From JBGANR01 sp044222225 (GTDB lineage Bacteria; Actinomycetota; Actinomycetes; Mycobacteriales; Mycobacteriaceae), in NCBI GenBank assembly GCA_044222225.1, contig JBGANR010000030.1, forward strand, positions 1 through 47,969: a stretch of 47,969 bases of DNA, in the 5' to 3' direction. Of the stretch, positions 24,800 to 32,565 are shown piece after piece; positions within the stretch are counted from its first letter, which is position 1; the number at the start of each line of letters is the position of its first letter. The notes beneath the pieces are model-generated. The model had not been told where the DNA came from and did not search any database. It was given only the letters and a program-made list of their open reading frames with translations. The translations under genes and the position numbers were made by a program.

Positions 24800-24864
24800 G
24801 GCCCGATCGTATCGCCGCGGAGCGCGGCCGTCGCCCTCCTCGAGACGGGTCCGGGATCCCGCCG

Positions 24865-24884
24865 CCTCCGCCCCGGGGCGGAGG
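24865..24884. promoter_or_regulatory. Perfect 20-nt palindrome between the kinase and P450 operons
   Basis: CCTCCGCCCC-GGGGCGGAGG lies in the 188-nt divergent region between the histidine kinase (minus) and the small-peptide/P450 operon (plus). Perfect dyad symmetry over 20 nt suggests an operator able to control both directions. Confidence 0.45.
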
Positions 24885-24987
24885 ACGGCACCGCCTCAGG
24901 GCGGCTCACAAGACCGTTCCGCAGCACCGTGACCTGCGGCTTCGTCGCTCGTAGCGTCATCGGCACCGATCCCCGAAGGAGGACGTC

Positions 24988-25110
24988 ATGACCATCGTCA
25001 TCGTCACCGCCGTCATACTGATCGCCATGGTGGCACTGCCCCACACCGGCGACGGCCTCGACTACCGGGCGCACGAGATCCGGCTCGCACAGGCTGCGCG
25101 ACACTCGTGA
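24988..25110 (+). CDS. 40-aa membrane peptide coupled to the cytochrome P450
   Basis: A short gene with an excellent ribosome site (GAAGGAGG 5 nt before the ATG). The product begins with a hydrophobic helix (MTIVIVTAVILIAMVALP), followed by a charged tail (GDGLDYRAHEIRLAQAARHS). Its stop overlaps the GTG start of the P450 (GTGA), so translation of the enzyme depends on it. It may be a membrane tether or partner for the P450, or only a translational leader. I know no named family for it. Confidence 0.7.
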   Translation: MTIVIVTAVILIAMVALPHTGDGLDYRAHEIRLAQAARHS

Positions 25111-26552
25111 CCACGCTCTTCTCCGCCCGCTCCGGCGCGTCCCGCCGATCCGCCGGCCACCGCGCCGGGTGGTACGACCTGCCTCCGGACGCCGAATCCG
25201 GCCTCCGCGCCGGCGACGACACCGCCGGCCCGGCGCCCGACGACTTCCTCGCCCCGGGACCGCCGGTGCCCCGGCCGGACATGTTGCACTCGTCGCTGTC
25301 GATGGTCTACCGGATGAGCGGCACGATGTTCGCCGACGCCCGGCGCGTCGGCGAGGTCGCGTCGTACCACCTCCTCGGCCGGACGATGGAGACCGTCGTG
25401 ATCAGCAACCCGGCGCACATCCGGTCGCTGCTCGTCGCCGATCCGGCGATCGTGCCGTCCGGAACGCGCCATTCGCCGCTGCGTCCGATCATCGGGCCCG
25501 ATTCCGTACTGACGAGCACCGGGCAGCGGCATCGCCGACAGCGCGCGCTGCTCATGCCGAGGTTCCACGGCAAGGCCGTCGCCGGCGTCACGGCGGCGAT
25601 CACCGCGGCCACGACGCGGCACATCGACGCGCTGTCCGCACGTCAGCCCCTCCGGGTGGCCGACCTCGGCCAGCAGATCACCCTCGACGTCATCATGGGC
25701 GCGGTCTTCGGCATCGCCGACGCCGCGGCGGCGACGCACGCCGAAGCGCGCCTGCGCGCCCAGGTGATCCGGGCACTGCGGCTGTCGATCGGCCCGCTCG
25801 GCAAGGGCGTCCAGATCGCCAACGCCGGCCGCGAGGACGCGCTCTGGTTCACGCGGCTGGCGCTGCGGCCGCTGGACGTCGCGGTCCACGCCGTCATCGC
25901 CGAACGCCGGCGCACCGGCGGCGGAGACGATGTGCTGACGATGCTGCTGGCGGCCCGCGACGAGGACGGCGAGGCGCTGTCGGACGGCGAGATCCGCGAC
26001 GAACTCGTCACGCTCCTGCTCGCCGGGCACGAGACGACCGCGACCACCGTCGCGTGGACCTTCGAGCGGCTCACCCGACACGCCGACGTCTACGCCCGTG
26101 CGCGGGACGCCGCCCGTACCGGCGACGACGCCTATCTCGAGGCGCTGCTCCACGAGACGATGCGCAATCGGCCGGTGGTGCCGGCGTTCGTCCGGGAACT
26201 CACCACGGCGTGGCGGTTCGGCTCCTATCGGGTGCCCGCGGGGTCGTTGGCCCTGATCAGCACGGTGCTGCTGCATCACCGCGACGACCTCTACCCGCGG
26301 CCGTTCGCGTTCGCCCCCGATCGGTTCGTCGGCGCTGTGATCCCGCCCAACACCTTCACGCCCTTCGGCGGGGGCAACCGGCGCTGTCTCGGCGCGGCGC
26401 TCGCGATGGCCGAACTGCGGATCGTCGTGGCCGAACTGCTGCGACGCGTCGAGTTCGAAACCCACGACCGCCCCGCCGAGCGCGTGGAACATCGCAACGT
26501 GACGATGATTCCGGCGGCCGGCGGGCGGGCCGTCCTGCGGCGGGTCGAGTGA
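25107..26552 (+). CDS. Cytochrome P450
   Basis: A 481-aa soluble P450 monooxygenase. Signatures are the I-helix oxygen-activation motif AGHETTATT (about 304-312), the ExxR motif ETMR (about 349-352) and the heme-ligand loop FTPFGGGNRRCLGAALA with Cys427. An Ala/Arg/Pro-rich N-terminus of about 40 residues precedes the fold. The sequence style (LHSSLSMVYRMSGTM and PNTFTPFGGGNRRC) is that of actinobacterial CYPs related to CYP135/138; this placement is impressionistic. The GTG start overlaps the stop of the 40-aa peptide. No ferredoxin gene is adjacent. Expression is probably set by the divergent two-component system. Confidence 0.94.
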   Translation: MTTLFSARSGASRRSAGHRAGWYDLPPDAESGLRAGDDTAGPAPDDFLAPGPPVPRPDMLHSSLSMVYRMSGTMFADARRVGEVASYHLLGRTMETVVISNPAHIRSLLVADPAIVPSGTRHSPLRPIIGPDSVLTSTGQRHRRQRALLMPRFHGKAVAGVTAAITAATTRHIDALSARQPLRVADLGQQITLDVIMGAVFGIADAAAATHAEARLRAQVIRALRLSIGPLGKGVQIANAGREDALWFTRLALRPLDVAVHAVIAERRRTGGGDDVLTMLLAARDEDGEALSDGEIRDELVTLLLAGHETTATTVAWTFERLTRHADVYARARDAARTGDDAYLEALLHETMRNRPVVPAFVRELTTAWRFGSYRVPAGSLALISTVLLHHRDDLYPRPFAFAPDRFVGAVIPPNTFTPFGGGNRRCLGAALAMAELRIVVAELLRRVEFETHDRPAERVEHRNVTMIPAAGGRAVLRRVE

Positions 26553-26610
26553 CGGCGCTCGGTCCCTTGGCGCCGGCCGATTCTCAGGACGTCATTCGTG
26601 ATTCGGCCCC

Positions 26611-27318
26611 TTATCGCGTCAGATCGTTCTCGCGCAGCCAGGCGTCGATGGCGTTTCCGGAATCGGCGGCTTCTTCGCCGCGGATCGCCAGCCCTTTCGC
26701 GACGGTGGTCGACGGCAACGCGTCCTCATAGAAGTCGTCGACTCCGGACATGCCGCTCACCGCGTACGTGACGAGCGGGAGGACGGTCTTGCTGCGGAGA
26801 TCGACGCGCTCGATGAACGTCGACATGATCCGCGGCGCGCGATTGCTCCACACGGGACTGCCGAGGACGATGACGTCGTACGGTGCGACGTCCGGCAACG
26901 CCCCGGCGATGACGGGCCGGGCGCCGGCGCTCTGCTCCGCGCTGTTGCGCCGCACGGCGTCGTCGTACCCGTCGGGATAGGGCTCGGCCGGCTCGATCTT
27001 GTAGAGCTCCGCGCCGATCCGGTCGCGGATCATGCCCGCCACGACCTCGGTGTTGCCCACCTCGAGGTTGCGCCGCCCACCGTTGTAGTAGTTCTCTCCG
27101 GCGCGGGAGAAGAAGACGACGAGGACGCGCCGGCCGGGCACCGGAACACCCGGCGCCGCAGTGGTCGACGCGGCCGGCGTCGTGTCGTCGGGTTCAGCGC
27201 AGGCGGCCGCGACGAGACCGGCCGAGCCGACCAGCGCCGCCCGCAACGCGGTGCGTCGGGTGACGACGCGCCAGGGCGTGGATCGCGGCGACACGGGGCG
27301 CGGAGTCATGACGTCCAT
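26611..27318 (-). CDS. Secreted (Tat/lipoprotein) flavodoxin-like protein
   Basis: About 235 aa. The N-terminus has a twin-arginine-like signal (VTRRTALRAALVGSAGLVAA) ending at a lipobox-like AAAC, so the protein is probably exported and lipid-anchored. The mature part is flavodoxin: VLVVFFSRAGENYY is the FMN phosphate loop, and IVLGSPVWSNRAPRIMSTFI and LVTYAVSGMSGVDDF form the isoalloxazine loops. Flavodoxins are normally cytosolic, so an extracytoplasmic one suggests a role in envelope redox chemistry. The ATG at 27318 or 27309 is possible; a longer frame from 27357 looks less likely. It is convergent with the P450 gene. Confidence 0.85.
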   Translation of the reverse strand: MDVMTPRPVSPRSTPWRVVTRRTALRAALVGSAGLVAAACAEPDDTTPAASTTAAPGVPVPGRRVLVVFFSRAGENYYNGGRRNLEVGNTEVVAGMIRDRIGAELYKIEPAEPYPDGYDDAVRRNSAEQSAGARPVIAGALPDVAPYDVIVLGSPVWSNRAPRIMSTFIERVDLRSKTVLPLVTYAVSGMSGVDDFYEDALPSTTVAKGLAIRGEEAADSGNAIDAWLRENDLTR

Positions 27319-27520
27319 TCGATCCCGGTTCGTCACTCGCCAGGGAGACCTGACCATCCGTGTACCTGCAGTACCCCCTTCCGTCGAACACTCACTGCGG
27401 AAGATCGCCGGGTCCCACAGTCCTCATTGGATGCTTCTGACCTGCTGTGACACTTCTGTCACCGGTGTCCGATTGCGGTTCCCGTGACAAATCTCTCTCT
27501 TATTAATCGAACATGCTCCG

Positions 27521-27526
27521 TAGAAT
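27521..27526 (+). promoter_or_regulatory. -10 box TAGAAT giving a leaderless HNH transcript
   Basis: TAGAAT is followed by exactly 6 nt and then the ATG at 27533, with no Shine-Dalgarno sequence. The surrounding 27481-27532 stretch is unusually A+T-rich. TCGAAC at 27507-27512 equals the left half of the actinobacterial LexA (SOS) box, but the right half is not conserved. Confidence 0.5.
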
Positions 27527-27532
27527 CAGAGC

Positions 27533-29257
27533 ATGACGATCAACCCGCCCGCACACGTTCTGGAACCGGTCCCGGTCCCAGAACACGTTCGGGCGTGGCT
27601 CGACGGGCTGGGGGTGGCTGGGCTCGCGGCGGTGCAGGTGGAGGCCGGTCGGTTGATGGCCGGGATGTCGATGATCCCTTTAGCCGACACCGATATCGAG
27701 GCCGTCGTGGCGGCGACCGAGCAGGTGTCCCGTTACGGCGATGGCATCCAACTGCGGGCCGTCACCGAAGGCTTGATCCGCGGGTTGGCCGGGCAGCGGG
27801 GTGCGCGGCCGGGGGCGTGGCTGCGCGGTCTGGCGTGGATTGCCGGCTGTGAGGCGAACCAGCGCGTCCGGGACGCCGCGGTCCTCGGACCGCGGACCGG
27901 GATGGACGGCCAACCCCAGACTCCGATCCATCCGGTGACCGCCCAAGCCGTGTTCGACGGGCGTTGCTCTCGTACCGCAGCGCGCACGATCGTGAAAGCG
28001 ATCGACACCGTGCCCGCGGACAAGGCCGAGATGGCCGACGAGATCCTAGGGACCGCCGCCCGTCACGTCACGCCCGATGATGTGAAAGGGCTGTGCGCGA
28101 AAATCTTGAACCTCGTCGATCCCGACCGGGAGAAGGCCGACGAGATCTGCCGCCGGAAACGCGGCCTGGTGTTGGGGAAACAAGACGCCTACGGCATGAG
28201 CCGGCTGTCCGGGCAGTTGGATCCGGAAGCCCGCGCCCTGTTGGAACCGATCCTGGAGAAATACGCCCGGCCAGGGGTGAACAACCCCGCCGACGACCAG
28301 CCGCTCGGCGCTGACGCCTCGAGTGAGGACGTGCTCGATGCGGCGCGGCGGGATCGCCGGAACAACGCCCAACGCCAACACGACGCCCTCGCCACCGCCC
28401 TACGCGATGTCCTCAGGTCGGGCGAGTTGGGTGTGCATCGCGGCCTGCCGGTGATGGTGATCGCGACCGTCGACGTCCACGATCTGGAACGAGAGACCGG
28501 ACTGTCCTCGACGGCGTCCGGCGGGTTCCTGCCGGTCAAGGATCTGGTGCGGATGGCCGAGCCGATGCACCCTTACCTCACCGTCTGCGATCAACGCCGA
28601 CCGCTGGACCTCTACCGCGGCAGACGCCTCGCCTCCTTCGACCAACGCGTCGCCCTCTACGGCGCCGAACGCGGCTGCTCCAGACCAGGCTGTGACGCAC
28701 CCGCCACCCGCACCCAGGTGCATCACGTGGCGGAATGGCGTGATGGCGGTTTCACGAATATCGAGTATTTGACGTTGGTGTGCGACGGTTGCCATCCGAT
28801 GCTCAACCCGGACGGCACCTGGCGCACCGACCTCGTCGGACCCGACGGACGACCGATCACTCACACCACCGCCAGCGATCCCGCACACGCACCCGACGAT
28901 CGGGTAGGCGCCGGCGTGGCCGAGAGTCGCGGCGGCCCACCCGAGGGTCCGACCTCCACCGACGCGACCACCAGTTGCGGCGATACCCCACGCCCGGACA
29001 CCGACACCGAAGGATCAGGGGCGCTCGGACTCGGTCACAACCGCCCCGACGCCGACGATGAGCCGACCCCGGCCCCCGACAGCCCCGAACCCCGCCGCTG
29101 CACCACCCCACGCGTCCTCTGGAAACGTACCGGCGCCGCAAGCTACGAACCCCTCAACACCCGCCACCACCCCGAAGAAGAACTGGCCAAGTACACCGCC
29201 GCAGCCACGAAAGGCCGCGGATTCGGGGGCGACGAGAGTCCGTCGCACCGGCGATGA
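27533..29257 (+). CDS. DUF222 domain HNH endonuclease (13E12 repeat family)
   Basis: A 574-aa protein. An N-terminal DUF222 region (about 10-330) includes AGCEANQRVRDAAVLGPRTG and YGMSRLSGQLDPEARALLEP. An HNH nuclease domain follows, with zinc Cys pairs and catalytic His in CSRPGCDAPATRTQVHHVAEW and TLVCDGCHPMLN (about 383-425). A disordered Pro/Asp/Thr-rich tail of about 130 residues follows. Such genes are multicopy in mycobacteria and relatives, often associated with mobile DNA and sometimes LexA-controlled. Their function is not settled. A+T content and codon use differ somewhat from the neighbours, consistent with transfer. Confidence 0.93.
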   Translation: MTINPPAHVLEPVPVPEHVRAWLDGLGVAGLAAVQVEAGRLMAGMSMIPLADTDIEAVVAATEQVSRYGDGIQLRAVTEGLIRGLAGQRGARPGAWLRGLAWIAGCEANQRVRDAAVLGPRTGMDGQPQTPIHPVTAQAVFDGRCSRTAARTIVKAIDTVPADKAEMADEILGTAARHVTPDDVKGLCAKILNLVDPDREKADEICRRKRGLVLGKQDAYGMSRLSGQLDPEARALLEPILEKYARPGVNNPADDQPLGADASSEDVLDAARRDRRNNAQRQHDALATALRDVLRSGELGVHRGLPVMVIATVDVHDLERETGLSSTASGGFLPVKDLVRMAEPMHPYLTVCDQRRPLDLYRGRRLASFDQRVALYGAERGCSRPGCDAPATRTQVHHVAEWRDGGFTNIEYLTLVCDGCHPMLNPDGTWRTDLVGPDGRPITHTTASDPAHAPDDRVGAGVAESRGGPPEGPTSTDATTSCGDTPRPDTDTEGSGALGLGHNRPDADDEPTPAPDSPEPRRCTTPRVLWKRTGAASYEPLNTRHHPEEELAKYTAAATKGRGFGGDESPSHRR

Positions 29258-29400
29258 ACGCACCCGCCCGTCAGAGGCACAAGAGGAGGGCGCGCCGACC
29301 GGCTCGAGAAGACCGGCGAGTCCGTCTGCGGGCCGACGTCAGCGTGATCCGCGAGACCAGGCCCTGCGACCAGCGGATCAGTGACGCCGCGAAGGGGCCG

Positions 29401-29841
29401 CTATCCCGGCTCCGTGAACGCGAACTCGCCGATGACCGTCTCACCGTCGATCGCGTAGACCGGGACGGGAGCGCGCTTCTTCGGGTTCACGTAACCCGTC
29501 CTGCCGTCGGGGAACGTCCGGACCACGTAGTCGCGCTTGATGATCTCCGGCGTCAGACCCTTGAGGCTCGGCGCCAGGAAGTCGGCCTTCTTGACGTAGC
29601 CGACCTTGCCGTTGGTGGCGATGGTCAGCACGAAATCGGGGACCTCGGCGTCCGACATCACCCCGAGCGCCGACCCGAACGTCACGCCGTTGCGTACCGT
29701 CAGCGTCGTCGGCGGATCCGGGAGCGCCTCGGACGGGGACGACGCATCGGGATCGCCCGATGCCGACGCGATACCGAACACACCGCCGGCACCGATCACC
29801 ACCAGTGCCAGACCCAGCCCGAGCTTGCGCTTCGCGATCAT
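29401..29841 (-). CDS. Small exported protein of unknown function
   Basis: A 146-aa protein with an N-terminal signal peptide or anchor (KRKLGLGLALVVIGAGGVFGIASA), an acidic Ser/Pro linker, and a compact domain with two related GK/RTGYV-type strands (NGKVGYVKKADF and DGRTGYVNPKKRAPV). No family recognised. The ATG has GAGGAG at good spacing. It is convergent with the HNH gene (143 nt between, with nothing notable) and lies 114 nt upstream on the same strand as the regulator array, which is transcribed towards it. Confidence 0.75.
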   Translation of the reverse strand: MIAKRKLGLGLALVVIGAGGVFGIASASGDPDASSPSEALPDPPTTLTVRNGVTFGSALGVMSDAEVPDFVLTIATNGKVGYVKKADFLAPSLKGLTPEIIKRDYVVRTFPDGRTGYVNPKKRAPVPVYAIDGETVIGEFAFTEPG

Positions 29842-29955
29842 GACGCACTCCTCACCCTCGCGGCCGATTCCGCCGACCGCCGAGCCGCCGTCAGCCTAAC
29901 CCGCACACCGCCGCAATCTCGGGCAAACCGCTTGTTCGACTCCCTCCGCGACCTT

Positions 29956-32517
29956 TCAGACCCCGCGCCGCGGCAACGGCGAACGATCCGTCACGCGCAG
30001 CGCCGCGCGGCGGCTGGTGACGCCGAGTTTGCGGTAGATCGAGCGGATATGGGTCTTGACGGTGCTCAACGTGACCCCGAGCTCGACGGCGATCTCCGCC
30101 GCCGACGCCACCGACCGCAGCAACTCCAGAACGTCCGTCTCACGGGAGGTCAGCTTCTCGAACGACCGCCCCGAGGACAGCCGCGCGACGAGCATCTCGG
30201 CGGCGTCGCGATGCCGGGACTCGCCGCGCCGCAGTTCCTCGAGCAGCCCCAGCATCGCCGGGTCCGGACACAGGAAGGGCTGCCACAACTCCTCCGGAGC
30301 AGCGCAGTCCAGCGATTCCTCCAGCAGTTCGACGGCCCCGACACGATCGCCGGCGTTCTCGGCGAGCAACGCCTCCGTCGCCGTCGCGAGCGTCGACGCC
30401 ACCGCCGAGGCCGCCCCGGTGTGCACTCGGTGCAGCACCGCGGGCACGTGCTCGGCGAATCCGACCGACCGCAGCGTCGACGCGGCATAGGCGAAGAGCA
30501 CGGCGTCGTCCAGCGGCTCGTTGACGAGCTGCGCCAGCTGCGCGATGGCGCCCTGACTGTCGCCGAACGCCGTCCGCAGATAGGCCGAGGCGGCTCGCCG
30601 GTACGCACCCCACGGCATGCCGTGCAGGTACCCGTCGGGGATGGTGGCGAGCGCCGCCCACGCCTCCTCCTGCAGGTCGGCGTAACGCCCGTCGGCGACG
30701 GACAGCGCCAGGCCGAGCGCCGCGAGATTACGGGCCTCGCGGCCGCTGTCGGCATCGCGGACGACCGTGAGATGCCGGTGCACGGCGGCGGTGAAGTCGC
30801 CGCTCCAGTACTCGACCATCCCGCGGCCGGCCGCCTCGAGCCCGGTGTTGAGCCCGGCCCATTCCACGTCGACGCCACCCGGCAGCGCGTCCAGCCGGTC
30901 GATCGTCGCCCGGGCCACCCGCAGTCGTCCCGCCCACAACGCGGAGATCGTGGCGTCGACCAGGGCGTATCGCGTCAGGTAGTCGAGCCCCCGGGCCTCC
31001 GCCTCGTCGGCGAGCCGCCGCATCGTCGCGGCGCCGCCGTCCGGGTCGCTGCGCCGGCGCGTCCGCACCCAGCCGATGAAGAAGCGGGTGTGGACGTCGA
31101 TCTCGGCGTCGGGGTCCACGGGGTCGACGGCCGCCGAGCTCAGCCGCGCCTCCGCCCGGTCGATCGCCCGCAACCCGATGTCGGGGTCGTCCGTGAGGTA
31201 GCCGTCGGAGAGCAGCGCCACGAGCGAGGGCTCGCCGCCTTCGGCCTCCTCGGTGGCGACGGCCCGCTGATACAGGTGGACCGACAACGCCTGCTCGCCG
31301 GTGAACCGGCGACAACAGGCGCGCACGCGCAGCACATCGGGCAGGGTGGCGTGCGTCGCCGGCAGCGACCGGCACAATTCGCTGAGCGCGCGGGGGTTCG
31401 CGGAGAGCAGCAGCCGCAACCATTCCGCCAGGACGATCTGGACGGCGAGGTCGGCGTCACCGGCGCGCACGGCGAACGCCGCGGCGGCCAGCGGTCGCTC
31501 CGCACGCAACGCCGTCGCCGCGGCGAGCTCGACGCGTCGCACCCGGTCGTGATCGCGCCGGCGGGCCAACCGCAGGCAATGCACCACGAACTCGTCGTGC
31601 CAGCGGTAACCGACACGGCCGCCGGCCTCCTCACGCACCAGGAACAGGCTGGCCGAATGACATTCGGCCAAGAGATCGGCCGCGCCGGGCCCGAGCACGG
31701 CCTCGGCCGTCGCTGTCTCGACGCGGCCCAGCACCGCCGAGTCGAGCACGACGTCGCGCAGCTCCGGACGCAGCGAGGGCAGCAGCACCTCACCGATGTA
31801 GTCGGTGAGCAGAGCATCGTCCGCCGCCGCGCCGAGCGCGAGCCCGGAACCGCCGCGGTACGCGTCGGCGCCGGTCAGCGTCGCCAATCGGACCGCGACC
31901 GGCCAACCGGACGTCGTCCGGCCGAGTTCGACGCCGGCGGCACCGAACCGGCCGGTGAGCTCGGCCGGCGAATAGGCGAGCAGCTCGGTGCCGATCTCCA
32001 CCGGCTCGACGTCACCGGCGAGCCCGACGACGGCCGTCGTGATCGACGGCTGCCCGACGAGGACGATCCGCAGCATTCCGGAGCTCAGCACCGCGTCGGC
32101 GAGCAGCAGCTCGCGCAGCAGCCTGCCGTCGACGACGTGCGCGTCGTCGACGACGAGGTGGACCGGACTCGTCAGCCCCTCCAGGAGCGCGGTGAGCCCT
32201 TCGACGAAGCCCGCGCCGACCCGCGGCGCGGGGAGGCCGGCCGCCGTCACGGCCGCCCACACCCCGGCCTCCAGCATGAGCCGGGCCTCGGCGGGCGCCG
32301 ACGCGTTGACCCAGCCGACGCCCCCGCGACTCCGGCACCACTGCGCGCACGCCACGGACTTGCCGAAGCCCGACGGCGCCGCGACCACCGTCAGCGGGCC
32401 GCGACGGACGGCCTCGTCCAGCGCGGCCACGACGGCGTCCCGCGGCAGCTCGTCGGGCACCGCCGCGGGCGGCACGAGTGTGAACCACGGCACCAGTTCG
32501 GCACGGTTCGTCGGCAC
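29956..32517 (-). CDS. MalT/LAL-type LuxR regulator 1 (long type)
   Basis: An 853-aa ATP-dependent transcription regulator. The N-terminal STAND ATPase has Walker A APSGFGKS (48-54) and Walker B HLVVDDAH (120-127). GRTTSGWPVAVRLATL and YRWHDEFVVHCLRLARRR correspond to the sensor and arginine-rich segments after it. A long helical-repeat (TPR-like) middle follows, then a C-terminal LuxR HTH: TSRETDVLELLRSVASAAEI and TLSTVKTHIRSIYRKLGV. It opens with VPWFTLVPP, as do paralogues 3 and 4. The GTG start at 32517 has GGAGGGAG 10 nt upstream and lies 48 nt after the stop of regulator 2, so it is probably the last gene of the array transcript. The ligand and targets are unknown. Confidence 0.93.
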   Translation of the reverse strand: MPTNRAELVPWFTLVPPAAVPDELPRDAVVAALDEAVRRGPLTVVAAPSGFGKSVACAQWCRSRGGVGWVNASAPAEARLMLEAGVWAAVTAAGLPAPRVGAGFVEGLTALLEGLTSPVHLVVDDAHVVDGRLLRELLLADAVLSSGMLRIVLVGQPSITTAVVGLAGDVEPVEIGTELLAYSPAELTGRFGAAGVELGRTTSGWPVAVRLATLTGADAYRGGSGLALGAAADDALLTDYIGEVLLPSLRPELRDVVLDSAVLGRVETATAEAVLGPGAADLLAECHSASLFLVREEAGGRVGYRWHDEFVVHCLRLARRRDHDRVRRVELAAATALRAERPLAAAAFAVRAGDADLAVQIVLAEWLRLLLSANPRALSELCRSLPATHATLPDVLRVRACCRRFTGEQALSVHLYQRAVATEEAEGGEPSLVALLSDGYLTDDPDIGLRAIDRAEARLSSAAVDPVDPDAEIDVHTRFFIGWVRTRRRSDPDGGAATMRRLADEAEARGLDYLTRYALVDATISALWAGRLRVARATIDRLDALPGGVDVEWAGLNTGLEAAGRGMVEYWSGDFTAAVHRHLTVVRDADSGREARNLAALGLALSVADGRYADLQEEAWAALATIPDGYLHGMPWGAYRRAASAYLRTAFGDSQGAIAQLAQLVNEPLDDAVLFAYAASTLRSVGFAEHVPAVLHRVHTGAASAVASTLATATEALLAENAGDRVGAVELLEESLDCAAPEELWQPFLCPDPAMLGLLEELRRGESRHRDAAEMLVARLSSGRSFEKLTSRETDVLELLRSVASAAEIAVELGVTLSTVKTHIRSIYRKLGVTSRRAALRVTDRSPLPRRGV

Positions 32518-32565
32518 GGATCCGGTACTCCCTCCGGCGCTCTCTACATCAACCGCACGTCACGG

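Noticed and set aside
24865..24884. Rho-independent terminator at the 20-nt palindrome
   Set aside because: It lies between divergent starts, not after a stop codon, has no loop, and lacks a U-tract.
27507..27522. Complete LexA (SOS) box before the HNH gene
   Set aside because: Only TCGAAC of the left half matches; the right half agrees at one of six positions, so I note a half-site only.
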